64,000 nucleotides of DNA from positions 2,212,649 to 2,276,648 of the forward strand of contig NZ_LR733264.1 in the NCBI RefSeq assembly GCF_902506495.1. Direction: 5' to 3'. A program made the translations under genes and the position numbers. Source of the stretch: Pseudomonas sp. 8O (GTDB lineage: Bacteria; Pseudomonadota; Gammaproteobacteria; Pseudomonadales; Pseudomonadaceae). The notes beneath the pieces are model-generated. The model had not been told where the DNA came from. It did not search any database and saw only the letters and a program-made list of their open reading frames with translations. Shown here piece after piece: positions 18,412-28,229 of the stretch (its first letter is position 1; each line of letters starts with the position of its first letter).

Positions 18412-19731
18412 ATGCGCTCCATCGTGAATCAAGACTGGCGTGGCGCCGTGGTGCGCCGCCTGTTGCTGCTGGTTGGCGCCTGCCTGCTGCTCGGTTTCAT
18501 CACCGGTGAATATGCCTGGGTGCTGGCCTGCGGCCTGGCCATTCATCTGGGCTGGACCCTCAGCCAATTGCTGCGGCTGCACAAATGGCTGCGCGAGCAC
18601 AAACCCGACGAGCCACCGCCGGATGGTTACGGTCTGTGGGGCGAGGTGTTCGACAGCATCTATCACCTGCAACGCCGTAACCAGAAGGCGCGTGGTCGCT
18701 TGCAGGCGGTTATCGACCGCGTGCAGGAGTCCACGGCCGCTCTCAAGGACGCCGTGGTGATGCTCGACAGCCAGGGTAATCTCGAATGGTGGAACCGGGC
18801 TGCGGAAACACTGTTGGGCCTGAAAACCCCGCAAGACAGCGGCCAGCAACTGGCCAATCTGGTGCGCGACCCGCGCTTCAAGGACTACTTCGAGCGCGGC
18901 AACTACGCCGATGCCCTGGAGATTCCTTCACCGATCAATGATCGCCGTCGCTTGCAGTTCCATATCACCCGCTACGGCAATCGCGAGCACCTGCTGCTGG
19001 TGCGTGACGTTACCCGTCTGCATCAGCTGGAACAGATGCGCAAGGACTTCGTCGCCAACGTCTCCCACGAGCTGCGCACGCCGCTGACGGTGATTGCCGG
19101 TTATCTGGAAACGCTCCTGGATAACGTCGAGGCGGTCAATCCGCGCTGGCTGCGCGCGCTGCAGCAAATGCAGCAACAGGGCGCACGCATGCAGACCCTG
19201 CTCAATGACCTGCTCTTGTTGGCCAAGCTGGAAGCCACCGATTACCCCTCGGACAACCAGCCGGTCGCGGTGGATCTGATGCTGCTGTCGATCAAGAACG
19301 ATGCGCAGGCATTGTCCGGCGATCAGCAACATCGCATCAGCCTGGAGGCCGACCCGCATCTCAAGCTCAAGGGCAGCGAGGCGGAGCTGCGCAGCGCATT
19401 CTCCAACCTGGTGTTCAACGCGGTGAAGTACACCCCGGCCGGAGGCGACATCCGTATTCGCTGGTTGAGCGACGAGAAGGGGGCGCACCTGTCGGTCAGC
19501 GATACCGGCATGGGCATCGAGACCAAGCACTTGCCGCGGCTTACCGAGCGCTTTTATCGCGTCGATTCGAGCCGCGCCAGCAACACGGGTGGCACCGGGC
19601 TGGGCCTGGCCATCGTCAAACATGTACTGCTGCGTCACCGTGGCAACCTGGAGATCAGCAGCGTTCCTGGCAAGGGCAGTACTTTCACCTGCCATTTTGC
19701 CCCGGCACAGGTAGTGCAGCGTGCGCGCTGA
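18412..19731 (+). CDS. phoR: Phosphate sensor histidine kinase PhoR
   Basis: PhoR senses phosphate status through the Pst/PhoU complex and phosphorylates PhoB. The 439-residue product has two membrane helices in the first 55 residues, a PAS domain at about 100-205 and the H-box with phospho-His219 (NVSHELRTPLTV). The ATP domain shows FSNLVFNAVKYTP, DTGMGIE and GGTGLGLAIVKH. The ATG at 18412 has AAGG just before it; a GTG four codons downstream is the alternative. Confidence 0.95.
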   Translation: MRSIVNQDWRGAVVRRLLLLVGACLLLGFITGEYAWVLACGLAIHLGWTLSQLLRLHKWLREHKPDEPPPDGYGLWGEVFDSIYHLQRRNQKARGRLQAVIDRVQESTAALKDAVVMLDSQGNLEWWNRAAETLLGLKTPQDSGQQLANLVRDPRFKDYFERGNYADALEIPSPINDRRRLQFHITRYGNREHLLLVRDVTRLHQLEQMRKDFVANVSHELRTPLTVIAGYLETLLDNVEAVNPRWLRALQQMQQQGARMQTLLNDLLLLAKLEATDYPSDNQPVAVDLMLLSIKNDAQALSGDQQHRISLEADPHLKLKGSEAELRSAFSNLVFNAVKYTPAGGDIRIRWLSDEKGAHLSVSDTGMGIETKHLPRLTERFYRVDSSRASNTGGTGLGLAIVKHVLLRHRGNLEISSVPGKGSTFTCHFAPAQVVQRAR

Positions 19732-19793
19732 GTGCTTGCATTCGATGCGGCGAAGCTCCAACCTCTAGCGATCATTGGCCAACCCGAACCTTC

Positions 19794-21134
19794 ATGGACC
19801 CCTCCACGAGTCTCCCCGCTTCTGCTTACCTCGCCGACTTCGGCCTCATGCTGTTCGCCCTGTTTCTGGTCCTGCTCAACGGTTTCTTCGTCGCCGCCGA
19901 GTTCGCCATCGTGCGCCTGCGCGCGACCAAGGTCGATGCCCTGGCCGAGGCCCATGGCTGGCGCGGACATATTCTGCGCACCGTGCACAACCAGATGGAT
20001 GCCTATCTGTCAGCCTGTCAGCTGGGCATCACCCTGGCGTCGCTGGGTCTTGGCTGGGTCGGTGAGCCGGCCTTCGCCGAGCTGCTTACCCCGCTGCTGG
20101 TGGCGGTTGGCGTGGAGTCACCCAAGCTGATTCACGGCATCGCCTTCTTCGCCGCGTTCTCGATCATTTCCTACCTGCATATCGTCATCGGCGAGCTGGC
20201 GCCCAAGTCCTGGGCAATTCGCAAGCCCGAGCTGCTGTCGCTGTGGACGGCCGCGCCGCTATACGCCTTCTACTGGCTGATGTACCCGGCGATCTTCGTA
20301 CTCAACGCCAGTGCCAACGCCATCCTGCGCATCGCCGGGCAAGGCGAGCCGGGGCCGCACCACGAGCACCATTACAGCCGTGAAGAGCTCAAGCTGATCC
20401 TGCACTCCAGCCGCGCCACCAGTGACAACGACCAGGACCTGCGTGTGCTGGCGTCGGCGGTCGAACTGGGCGAGCTGGAGGTGGTGGACTGGGCCAACTC
20501 GCGTGAGGATCTGGTCTTCCTGGAACTCAACGCCAGTCTGGATCAGGTGTTCACCACCTTCCGCCGCCACAAGTACAGCCGCTACCCGATCTTCGACGAG
20601 AGCAAGGGCGAGTTCGTCGGCGTGCTGCACATCAAGGATCTGCTGCTGCACCTGTCGCTGCTGGAGATGTTGCCATCGGCACTGAAACTGGCGGATCTGA
20701 TGCATCCACTCGAGCGGGTCAATCGGCATATGCCACTGTCGCAGTTGCTCGAGCAGTTCCGCCAGGGTGGCGCGCACTTCGCCCTGGTCGAAGAGGCCGA
20801 CGGCAAGGTGATCGGCTACTTGACCATGGAAGACGTGCTCGAGGCCCTGGTCGGCGATATTCAGGACGAACACCGCAAGACTGAGCGCGGCATCCTCGCC
20901 TATCAGCCGGGCAAGCTGCTGGTGCGCGGCGACACGCCGCTGGCCAAGGTCGAGCGCCTGCTCGGCGTCGATCTCGACCACATAGAGGCCGAGACCCTCG
21001 CCGGGTTGATCTACGAAACCCTCAAGCGCATGCCTGACGAAGAGGAAGTGCTGGAAACCGACGGCCTGCGCATCATCGTCAAGAAGATGAAGGGGCCCAA
21101 GGTGGTTCTGGCTAAAGTGGTCAAGCTGGATTGA
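19794..21134 (+). CDS. Hemolysin C/CorC-family membrane protein with CBS domains
   Basis: A 446-residue inner-membrane protein with a DUF21 (CNNM-type) transmembrane domain at about 15-200 (VLLNGFFVAAEFAIVR), then a pair of CBS domains at about 215-345 and a C-terminal CorC_HlyC domain. Family members are linked to magnesium or other cation efflux, sometimes called hemolysin-like. The transport role is inferred from the family only. It follows phoR as in P. aeruginosa. Confidence 0.88.
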   Translation: MDPSTSLPASAYLADFGLMLFALFLVLLNGFFVAAEFAIVRLRATKVDALAEAHGWRGHILRTVHNQMDAYLSACQLGITLASLGLGWVGEPAFAELLTPLLVAVGVESPKLIHGIAFFAAFSIISYLHIVIGELAPKSWAIRKPELLSLWTAAPLYAFYWLMYPAIFVLNASANAILRIAGQGEPGPHHEHHYSREELKLILHSSRATSDNDQDLRVLASAVELGELEVVDWANSREDLVFLELNASLDQVFTTFRRHKYSRYPIFDESKGEFVGVLHIKDLLLHLSLLEMLPSALKLADLMHPLERVNRHMPLSQLLEQFRQGGAHFALVEEADGKVIGYLTMEDVLEALVGDIQDEHRKTERGILAYQPGKLLVRGDTPLAKVERLLGVDLDHIEAETLAGLIYETLKRMPDEEEVLETDGLRIIVKKMKGPKVVLAKVVKLD

Positions 21135-21239
21135 TCTCTCCTGCGTCTGGCAAGTCCATGCAGGCTCGATCACTGACCTCACTTGACTCTCGGAGTCACC
21201 GTTCGCACAACCGTTACAGGCTCTCGGTGGGCGCAGGCG

Positions 21240-21418
21240 AACATGAGTTCGTCGCTCTACCCAACCTCTGGCTGGCCTGCCCGGTCGCATCTGGCCAGCT
21301 GCTGCCCGATCCAGTAGGGTGTGACTCCGTCACCTCCCCGAGAACAGGTGTCAGTCAGTTGGCGCTTTCCGGATCGGGTATGGCCAGGGTCGACTTCGAC
21401 TGGATCGAGCGCACCTGA
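21240..21418 (+). pseudogene. Decayed rubredoxin locus (relic of rubA)
   Basis: The 349-bp gap before the rubredoxin reductase gene is where P. aeruginosa carries two rubredoxin genes. Here no intact rubredoxin is readable, but one frame ends SGSGMARVDFDWIERT then stop, close to the rubredoxin C-terminus pattern CPDCGVGKLDFEMIE with the cysteines lost. Around 21261-21290 the frame reads LPNLWLACPVA, resembling VPENWLCPDCG. Small indels seem to have removed the Cys codons. The relic ends 65 bases before the reductase gene. Confidence 0.42.
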
Positions 21419-21483
21419 ACCTTCTGAATCAATGATGACGGCCAGCGGGCCGTCGTCTCGTTTGTGTCGCGAGGAATCACAGC

Positions 21484-22632
21484 ATGAGTGCACCAGTCGT
21501 CATCGTCGGCACCGGCCTGGCCGGTTACAACCTGGCCAAGGAATGGCGCAAGCTCGATACGCAGACGCCTCTGCTGCTGATCACCGCTGACGACGGCCGC
21601 TCCTATTCCAAACCGATGCTGTCCACCGGCTTCGGCAAGAACAAGGATGCCGACGGCCTGGCCATGGCCGAGGCGGGCGCCATGGCCGAGCAGCTCAATG
21701 CGGAAATTCGCACCCATACCTGCATCACCGGAATCGACCCCGGCCACAAGCGCTTGTGGATTGGTGAGGAAGCTGTGCCATACCGCGACCTGGTACTGGC
21801 ATGGGGCGCCGAGCCGATTCGCGTACCGGTAGAGGGCGATGCCCAGGATGCGCTATTTCCGATCAATGACCTGGAAGACTACGCGCGCTTTCGCCGAGCC
21901 GTGGCCGGAAAACGTCGGGTATTGATCCTCGGCGCCGGCCTGATTGGCTGCGAGTTCGCCAACGACCTCAGTGCAGGCGGTTACGAGGTCGAGTTGCTGG
22001 CGCCCTGCGAGCAGGTGATGCCAGGCCTGCTGCATCCGGCAGCGGCCTCTGCGGTACAAGCCGGCCTGGAAGGTCTGGGCGTACGTTTTCATCTTGGCCC
22101 GGTGCTGGCCAGCCTCGACCGCCAGGGCGATGCGCTGCAGGCGTCGCTGTCCGATGGCAGCCTGATCCACTGTGATGCGGTGGTCTCTGCAGTCGGCCTG
22201 CGTCCGCGTATCGCGCTTGCCGCAGCGGCCGGGCTCGACGTCAATCGTGGGGTGATGGTCGACCGCCAACTGCGTACCTCGCACGCCAATATCTACGCCC
22301 TGGGTGACTGTGCCGAGGTCGATGGCCTCAAGCTGCTCTACGTCATGCCGCTGATGGCCTGTGCTCGGGCGCTGGCCAAGACCCTGGCCGGTGAGCCGAC
22401 GGCGGTCAGCTATGGGCCGATGCCGGTGACGGTAAAGACGCCGGTATGCCCGCTGGTGGTCTCGCCGCCACCGCGTGGCAGTCAGGGCGAATGGACGGTC
22501 GAAGGCAGCGGCAGCGACATCAAGGCGCTCTGCCGCGAGGCTTCCGGAGCACTGCTCGGTTATGCGCTGACCGGCGCTGCCGTGCAGGAGAAACTGGCAC
22601 TGAACAAGGAGCTACCGGCGCTGCTGGCGTGA
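21484..22632 (+). CDS. Rubredoxin-NAD(+) reductase
   Basis: A 382-residue FAD/NAD(P)-binding protein of the rubredoxin reductase (AlkT/RubB) family, which passes electrons from NADH to rubredoxin for alkane hydroxylases or oxygen defence. The FAD-binding GTGLAGYN motif is at residues 10-17, a second NAD-binding motif [10 protein letters not shown] lies mid-chain, and [13 protein letters not shown] is the conserved FAD-closing segment. It has an AGGA ribosome site. Its expected electron partner, rubredoxin, appears decayed immediately upstream, so it may use a rubredoxin encoded elsewhere. Confidence 0.88.
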   Translation: MSAPVVIVGTGLAGYNLAKEWRKLDTQTPLLLITADDGRSYSKPMLSTGFGKNKDADGLAMAEAGAMAEQLNAEIRTHTCITGIDPGHKRLWIGEEAVPYRDLVLAWGAEPIRVPVEGDAQDALFPINDLEDYARFRRAVAGKRRVLILGAGLIGCEFANDLSAGGYEVELLAPCEQVMPGLLHPAAASAVQAGLEGLGVRFHLGPVLASLDRQGDALQASLSDGSLIHCDAVVSAVGLRPRIALAAAAGLDVNRGVMVDRQLRTSHANIYALGDCAEVDGLKLLYVMPLMACARALAKTLAGEPTAVSYGPMPVTVKTPVCPLVVSPPPRGSQGEWTVEGSGSDIKALCREASGALLGYALTGAAVQEKLALNKELPALLA

Positions 22633-22820
22633 TTACCTGCCGTTCTGTCGGATACGCCACGAAATTGCCTGGTTAAAGTGGCGGGCGAGACTGGCGCAGT
22701 GCGATGCGGCATGCCATTCTCCCAGGGGTCTGCCGCAGCGCAGAGCTGTTGCGGCGCCTTGGGCGCTGTTCTGGAAGGACAGCACGGACACAACAACAAA
22801 AAACCGTCAAAGAGGCATCT

Positions 22821-23093
22821 ATGCGTAAACCGGAACTCGCCGCCGCCATCGCCGAAAAGGCTGATCTGACCAAGGATCAGGCCAATCGTGTACTCAACGC
22901 CGTACTGGAAGAAATCACCGGTGCACTGAACCGCAAGGACAGTGTGACCCTGGTTGGCTTCGGTACTTTCGTCCAACGCCACCGTGGCGCCCGTACTGGC
23001 AAGAATCCGCAAACCGGTCAGCCGGTGAAGATCAAGGCCAGCAACACCGTCGCCTTCAAACCAGGCAAATCCCTGAAGGATGCGGTCAACTGA
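22821..23093 (+). CDS. HU-family DNA-binding protein
   Basis: A 90-residue histone-like protein that bends and packages DNA as a dimer. It starts MRKPELAAAIAEKADLTK and has the beta-arm motif GFGTFVQRHRGARTGKNP, then typical HU residues to the end. Read-through from upstream ATGs is not HU-like. A strong hairpin follows its stop. Confidence 0.94.
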   Translation: MRKPELAAAIAEKADLTKDQANRVLNAVLEEITGALNRKDSVTLVGFGTFVQRHRGARTGKNPQTGQPVKIKASNTVAFKPGKSLKDAVN

Positions 23094-23100
23094 GCCCGTT

Positions 23101-23124
23101 ACCCGGAGCCGCTCGGCTCCGGGT
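23101..23124 (+). terminator. Hairpin downstream of the HU gene
   Basis: An 11-bp perfect stem (ACCCGGAGCCG and its complement, 2-base loop) begins seven bases after the HU stop. There is no real T-run, only TCCTCC, so its efficiency is uncertain. Confidence 0.65.
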
Positions 23125-23310
23125 TCCTCCTCGCTTCATCAAGCCTGCTCACTTACTGTAGAGACCGTGTGCACCTGATTCGCGGTATCTTGCGGTGCGC
23201 ACGGCGTACCCTACCTTCCTGGCTCGACGACCATGCTTTGGACAGGCTGTAGTCCTGCAAGAAAACCACTACAATGCGCGGCCATCATCTTCGATCACGA
23301 GGCCCTGTGC

Positions 23311-23706
23311 ATGAAATTCCGTTTTCTCCTGTGGATGCTGGGCCGCCTGATGGCCAAGGCCAGTCGTGAAAATCCGGCGTTCCGCCAGCAGCTCGAAGGT
23401 CGCGATATGGTCTTCCAGCTGCATACTCTCGACGGCAAGGTGGCCCGCCACTTCACCGTGGCCGATCAGCGCGTGACCAGCAAGCGCGGCACTGCCAAGG
23501 ACCCGGCATTCGCCATTGGCTTTAAGGACGCCGCCTACGGCTTCGAAACCATGACCGCGAAGAACAAGCAGCTGGCCTTCATGCAGGGCATCCAGAACAA
23601 GGACATCCAGATCCAGGGCAATCCGGCGCTGGTGATGTGGTTCCAGGGTCTGACCAAGTACCTGATGCCGAAGAAGAAGGCCGAGGCGCCAAAAAAGGCC
23701 GCCTGA
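23311..23706 (+). CDS. SCP2 sterol-binding domain protein
   Basis: A 131-residue protein with one SCP2 lipid-binding domain over about residues 25-115 (MVFQLHTLDGKVARHF, then FAIGFKDAAYGFETM) and a lysine/alanine-rich tail (PKKKAEAPKKAA). SCP2 domains bind lipids or acyl chains; the substrate here is unknown. The start at 23311 is preceded by GAGG. The same gene follows the HU gene in P. aeruginosa. Confidence 0.85.
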   Translation: MKFRFLLWMLGRLMAKASRENPAFRQQLEGRDMVFQLHTLDGKVARHFTVADQRVTSKRGTAKDPAFAIGFKDAAYGFETMTAKNKQLAFMQGIQNKDIQIQGNPALVMWFQGLTKYLMPKKKAEAPKKAA

Positions 23707-23788
23707 TCGGCACTGATGTGCGTCGCGGCTGGCCGCGACGCTGCGCTTTGGTTAGGCTTCCAGGCACGTTACTGTGGAAAACCTGACC

Positions 23789-24541
23789 ATGCGTCTTTTC
23801 CTGTTACCCCTGCTGTTGCTGGCCGCCACCACGGCGCGGGCCGAGTCGGCGTCTGCCAAAGTGCTGTTGCCCCTGTTCGAACTCGCCGGTATCCATCTGC
23901 TGTGCGAACAGAGTGCGCCGTTGCTGCAGCGCGGCCAGGATGAAGCCGAGCAGAAGCGCCTCGCGCAGTTGTTCGCTGGCGAGGTCTTTTGTCTGGACCT
24001 GGCCAGGCGCGTCGCTGCTCGCTTCGATGCGGTGCAGGGCGAACAGGCTCGCGAACGTCTCGATAGCCCGCTGGCGCAGCGCTTCACTGCCGCTGAGCGT
24101 GCGGTCGGTGAGCAACCTGAAGGCTTGGCTGAATACCGCCAGCGCCTGCAGGAGCAGCCGCCACGAGGCGCGCGCCTTGATCTGGTAAAGCGTCTCGATG
24201 CTGCCGCCCGTACGACCGAGCTGGCCAGCCTGCTACGTTACGAAGTCGGCAAGACCCAGGCATTGTTGGCGCTAAGGGCGCGGGGCGAGAACCTCAGCGA
24301 GGCCGAACTGCAGGCGCAGACGCAGACCCAAGCGAACGCCATTCGCCAGTCCAGCGAGCAGGCGGTGGAAACCTTCATGTTCTATGCCTACCGGCAGATG
24401 CCCAGCGATCAACTCGCCGAGTATGCGGCGCTCTACGAGCATTCCAGCGTCAGTCAACTGCTCGCCATCAGCCTGGAAGTGGTTCCGCAGCTGTTCGCCG
24501 AGCGCCGTGAGCAGTTACGCAAGACGGCAGGTAAGCCTTAG
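23789..24541 (+). CDS. Hypothetical exported protein
   Basis: A 250-residue protein with a clear signal peptide (MRLFLLPLLLLAATTARAES, cut likely after ARA), so periplasmic. The mature part is helical, rich in Gln, Glu and Arg, with paired cysteines (LLCEQ and VFCLD). I recognise no family. A GTG at 23774 would add five residues. A 32-bp near-copy of the gene's last coding bases follows the stop at about 24579-24610. Confidence 0.75.
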   Translation: MRLFLLPLLLLAATTARAESASAKVLLPLFELAGIHLLCEQSAPLLQRGQDEAEQKRLAQLFAGEVFCLDLARRVAARFDAVQGEQARERLDSPLAQRFTAAERAVGEQPEGLAEYRQRLQEQPPRGARLDLVKRLDAAARTTELASLLRYEVGKTQALLALRARGENLSEAELQAQTQTQANAIRQSSEQAVETFMFYAYRQMPSDQLAEYAALYEHSSVSQLLAISLEVVPQLFAERREQLRKTAGKP

Positions 24542-24647
24542 GGCGGCCCGGAACGCCGGCCGCCAGCACTCCACCGCTCGTGAGTAACTACGCAAGACGG
24601 TAGGCAGGGCCTCAGGGGCAGGGTGTGGGAACCTGAGCCGCAGCAGC

Positions 24648-26054
24648 TCAGTGCGGCTGCTGGAACTGCGCTGCCAGTTCACGCAAGGCGACCTCGGCGC
24701 TCAGCACCTTGCTCACAGCGTCCTCGGCTTTTTCCCGGGTCAGCCCCAGGGCGTCGAACAGCTCATCAGGAATCTCGTTCTGCGGGCCGGCACCGATACC
24801 CCGGTTGCGCAGCAGACTGACCGCCAGGCACACCAGGTTGGGGAAGGCCGCGCTGTCGCCGGCGTAGGACGGATCGTGCTGAAAGCGCAGGGCGCTGGAC
24901 AGCTCTTCCGGCATATCCCAGTGGCGCATCAGCCAGGCACCGATCTGCTCGCGGGTGATGCCCAGCAGGTGCTGCTCGATATGTCCGGTAGGCAGGTGCG
25001 GGTTGACCTCCAGATGACGGCAGATTAGCGAGAAGTGCGGTGGAAACACGTGTGCCAGGACCAGATAACCGAAGTTGTGCAGCAGCCCGGCCAGGTAGGT
25101 CAGGCCGGCTTCCGGGCGCTGCGCGCGAGGCATGGCGCGGGTCAGGCCCTCGATCACTGCAGCGGTGTAGATCGCTTGCTGCCAGTAGGGCGTGGCGTGC
25201 TGCGGCTGATCCTTGGGCAGGCTGAGGGTCTTGCCCAGCGCCAGGCCGAGAGCCAGGTTGATCACCAGATCGAAGCCCAGTACACGGACGATTGCATCTT
25301 CCACCGAGCGGATCTTGCCGGGCGCGGCGTAATAGGGCGAGGCGGCCCAACTGACCACCTGGGCGGCCAGCGCGGGATCGGTCTCGACCACACCGGTGAT
25401 GTCATCCACGGTGGCGTTAGGGTCGACACGCAGCTTGATGATCTTCTGCGCGGTTTCCGGCAGCGGCGGAATCTCGATGGTTTCTTCCAGGCGCTGCTGG
25501 ATGCGGCGTGCGGTAAAGGCCTGCACGGCTTGGGTGATTTCTGCGCGGTCATCATGCGGGCGATCGAGGTTCGGTTTGATCGCACTGACCGGCTCGCCGA
25601 AACGCGCCGCGCTGGCCTTGCTCAGCAGCGCTTTGAAGGCTTCGGTGGGGATTTCCAGCAACACACCAGGCTGGCCGGACTCGATCAGCAGACTGGGCAC
25701 CTGCAGCAGGCGTTCTTCGTAGAGGCAGGGCGAACTGGTCAGCGGCGGCAAACCGGGCAGGGCGGCCAGGTTGTGCTTGCCGAGCATGCGCTCCAGGCGC
25801 TCCGGCTTGACCGCCGTGAGCTGGCGCCCAGTCAGTTCGGCCAGGCGCGACAGATCGAGCATGTGGCTGCGCGGATAGAGCACCAGCAGGGCGCCGATGG
25901 CATCGTCCACCAGCACGGCCTGCAGGCGCGCCTCGCTTGGCTGACCCGGGCGCTCCGCGCGTACCTGATAGGGGACGGCGAGTTTCTCCAGCAGTTGCAC
26001 GATCACGGCGGGCGCTTGCACAGTGGCGTTGGCGGCGAGGGCAGCTTCAGTCAT
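24648..26054 (-). CDS. HDOD-domain protein with YbaK-like N-terminal domain
   Basis: A 468-residue cytoplasmic protein. The first 150 residues resemble the YbaK/ProRS tRNA-editing fold (VPYQVRAERPGQPSEARLQAVLVDDAIGA split over two strands). Residues about 190-420 form an HDOD domain (IEIPPLPETAQKIIKLRVDP, then AGLLHNFGYLVLAH), a degenerate HD phosphohydrolase fold used in signalling. The ATG at 26054 gives the family-like N-terminus; the in-frame extension upstream overlaps recG and is rejected. It lies 91 bases after recG, probably the last gene of oxyR-recG-HDOD. Confidence 0.82.
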   Translation of the reverse strand: MTEAALAANATVQAPAVIVQLLEKLAVPYQVRAERPGQPSEARLQAVLVDDAIGALLVLYPRSHMLDLSRLAELTGRQLTAVKPERLERMLGKHNLAALPGLPPLTSSPCLYEERLLQVPSLLIESGQPGVLLEIPTEAFKALLSKASAARFGEPVSAIKPNLDRPHDDRAEITQAVQAFTARRIQQRLEETIEIPPLPETAQKIIKLRVDPNATVDDITGVVETDPALAAQVVSWAASPYYAAPGKIRSVEDAIVRVLGFDLVINLALGLALGKTLSLPKDQPQHATPYWQQAIYTAAVIEGLTRAMPRAQRPEAGLTYLAGLLHNFGYLVLAHVFPPHFSLICRHLEVNPHLPTGHIEQHLLGITREQIGAWLMRHWDMPEELSSALRFQHDPSYAGDSAAFPNLVCLAVSLLRNRGIGAGPQNEIPDELFDALGLTREKAEDAVSKVLSAEVALRELAAQFQQPH

Positions 26055-26145
26055 ATCGATATCCAGCGTTGGCGCATGTGCCCCGGAGTATAACCAGCGA
26101 GGATTTGCGCAAAGGTTCGTGGCGACGGTTGTCCTGTGAACAGGT

Positions 26146-28221
26146 TCACACTTGACCGTATTGCTGGCCGTGACGCAACCAGCGCTCCAACAATGGAGCC
26201 ACATGTTGCGGCCAATGTTCCAATAGTGCCTGCGCAGCATCGCGCACGGCGGGCAGCAGGTCGGCATCACGCATCAGGTCGGCGACCTTGAATTGCAGCA
26301 GACCGGTCTGCCGGGTACCGAGCATTTCCCCTGGCCCCCTGAGTTCGAGGTCCTTCTCGGCGATGACGAAACCGTCGGTGGTCTCGCGCATGATCGCCAG
26401 ACGTTCGCGCCCGAGTTGCGACAGTGGCGCATGGTAGAGCAGCACGCAATGGCTGGCGGCGCTGCCACGTCCGACCCGGCCGCGCAACTGGTGCAACTGC
26501 GCCAGGCCCAGGCGCTCGGGGTTCTCGATGATCATCAGGCTGGCATTGGGCACGTCGACGCCGACCTCGATCACCGTGGTGGCCACCAGCAGTTGCAACT
26601 TGCCCTGCTTGAACTCATCCATCACTGCGGCTTTTTCGGCCGGTTTCATGCGCCCGTGGATCAGCCCGACGCGCAGCTCGCCCAGTGCCGCGGACAGCTC
26701 CTCGAAGCTGGTTTCGGCGGCCTGGCAGGTGAGCTCTTCGGATTCTTCGATCAGGGTGCAGACCCAGTAGGCCTGGCGTCCCTGCTGGCAGGCATTGCGT
26801 ACGCGCTCGACCACCTCATCGCGGCGGCTGTCGGCGATCACCAAGGTGTTGACCGGCGTGCGCCCTGGCGGCAGCTCGTCGAGGATCGAGGTATCCAGAT
26901 CGGCGTAGGCGCTCATCGCCAGGGTGCGCGGGATAGGCGTGGCAGTCATGATCAACTGGTGCGGGCTGAGGCGACCGTCGATGCCTTTCTGGCGCAGGGC
27001 CAGGCGTTGCTGCACGCCGAAACGGTGCTGCTCGTCGATGATCACCAGGGCCAGGCGCTTGAACGTCACTTCGTCCTGGAACAGGGCGTGGGTGCCGACC
27101 ACCATCGGGCAGCCGCCGGCAATCTGTTCCAGCGCGCTAGCGCGAGCCTTGCCCTTGAGCTTGCCGGCCAGCCAGGCGACGTCCAGGCCAAGCGGTGCCA
27201 GCCATTTGCTGAAGTTGAGAAAGTGCTGTTCGGCGAGGATCTCGGTCGGCGCCATCAGCGCCACCTGATAACCGGCCTCCAGCGCCTGCAGGGCGGCAAG
27301 GGCGGCAACCACCGTCTTGCCGGCGCCTACGTCGCCCTGCACCAGGCGCAGCATGGGCTCGCTTTGCGCCAGGTCGTAGGCGATCTCGGCGCCCACACGC
27401 TGCTGCGCGCCAGTCGGGGCGAAGCCGAGGTTGGCGAGGTATTGCTGTGGCAGCTTCTTGGCCGGCGGCAGGGCCGGCGCCTGCTGGGCGCGCACCTGTT
27501 CACGCAGGCGCTGCAGGGACAACTGATGCGTCAGCAGCTCTTCGAAGGCCAGGCGATGCTGGGCCCAGTGGCGACCCTCGGCGAGCTCTTCGACGTCGGC
27601 GTCCGGTGGCGGGCGGTGCAGGTAGCGGATGGCCTCGTCCAGTGGCGCCAGGCGATAGTCGCGTGCCAGCTCGTCAGGCAGCCAGTCCGGCAGGCTGCGT
27701 GGGCCGAGGCGCGCCAGTGCCTGCTGGCTGAGCTGGCGCAGGCGCTGTTGGGTCAAACCTTCGGTGGTTGGGTAGATGGGCGTCAGGCTCTGCTCTACCG
27801 GGGCCGGCTCGTCGCCGCTCTGCGCGCGGTATTCCGGGTGGTAGATCTCCAGGCCCGTAGCACCGGGACGAACTTCGCCATAGCAGCGCAGGGCAGTGCC
27901 GCGCTTGAGGCCGTCCTTCTGCGCCTGGCTGAAGTGGAAGAAGCGCAGGCTCAGCGTGCCGCTGCCGTCCTGCAGGCGCACCAGCAGGCTGCGCCGCCGG
28001 CCCATGACCACGTCCGCACCGGCGACGATGCCCTCGACCACAGCGTCCTGGCCCGGTCGCAGCGCGCCGATGGGGGTGATGCGGGTGCGATCCTGGTAGC
28101 GCAGCGGCAGGTGGAACAGCACGTCCTGCAGGTTTTCCAGGCCGACCTTGGCCAGTTTCTCGGCCAGGGCCGCACCCACGCCCTTGAGCGCGGTGACGGA
28201 AACCGCTGCCAGTTCGCTCAC
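26146..28221 (-). CDS. recG: ATP-dependent DNA helicase RecG
   Basis: RecG remodels stalled replication forks and Holliday junctions. The 691-residue product has the N-terminal wedge OB-fold at about 60-170, then DEAH-box helicase motifs: LVQGDVGAGKTVVAALAA (Walker A), VIIDEQHRFGV, MTATPIPRTL and LRGRVGRGSAASHCVLLY. The start is GTG at 28221 with AGGA upstream, nine bases after the oxyR stop, so the two are probably cotranscribed. Confidence 0.96.
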   Translation of the reverse strand: MSELAAVSVTALKGVGAALAEKLAKVGLENLQDVLFHLPLRYQDRTRITPIGALRPGQDAVVEGIVAGADVVMGRRRSLLVRLQDGSGTLSLRFFHFSQAQKDGLKRGTALRCYGEVRPGATGLEIYHPEYRAQSGDEPAPVEQSLTPIYPTTEGLTQQRLRQLSQQALARLGPRSLPDWLPDELARDYRLAPLDEAIRYLHRPPPDADVEELAEGRHWAQHRLAFEELLTHQLSLQRLREQVRAQQAPALPPAKKLPQQYLANLGFAPTGAQQRVGAEIAYDLAQSEPMLRLVQGDVGAGKTVVAALAALQALEAGYQVALMAPTEILAEQHFLNFSKWLAPLGLDVAWLAGKLKGKARASALEQIAGGCPMVVGTHALFQDEVTFKRLALVIIDEQHRFGVQQRLALRQKGIDGRLSPHQLIMTATPIPRTLAMSAYADLDTSILDELPPGRTPVNTLVIADSRRDEVVERVRNACQQGRQAYWVCTLIEESEELTCQAAETSFEELSAALGELRVGLIHGRMKPAEKAAVMDEFKQGKLQLLVATTVIEVGVDVPNASLMIIENPERLGLAQLHQLRGRVGRGSAASHCVLLYHAPLSQLGRERLAIMRETTDGFVIAEKDLELRGPGEMLGTRQTGLLQFKVADLMRDADLLPAVRDAAQALLEHWPQHVAPLLERWLRHGQQYGQV

Positions 28222-28229
28222 GTCCTGCC

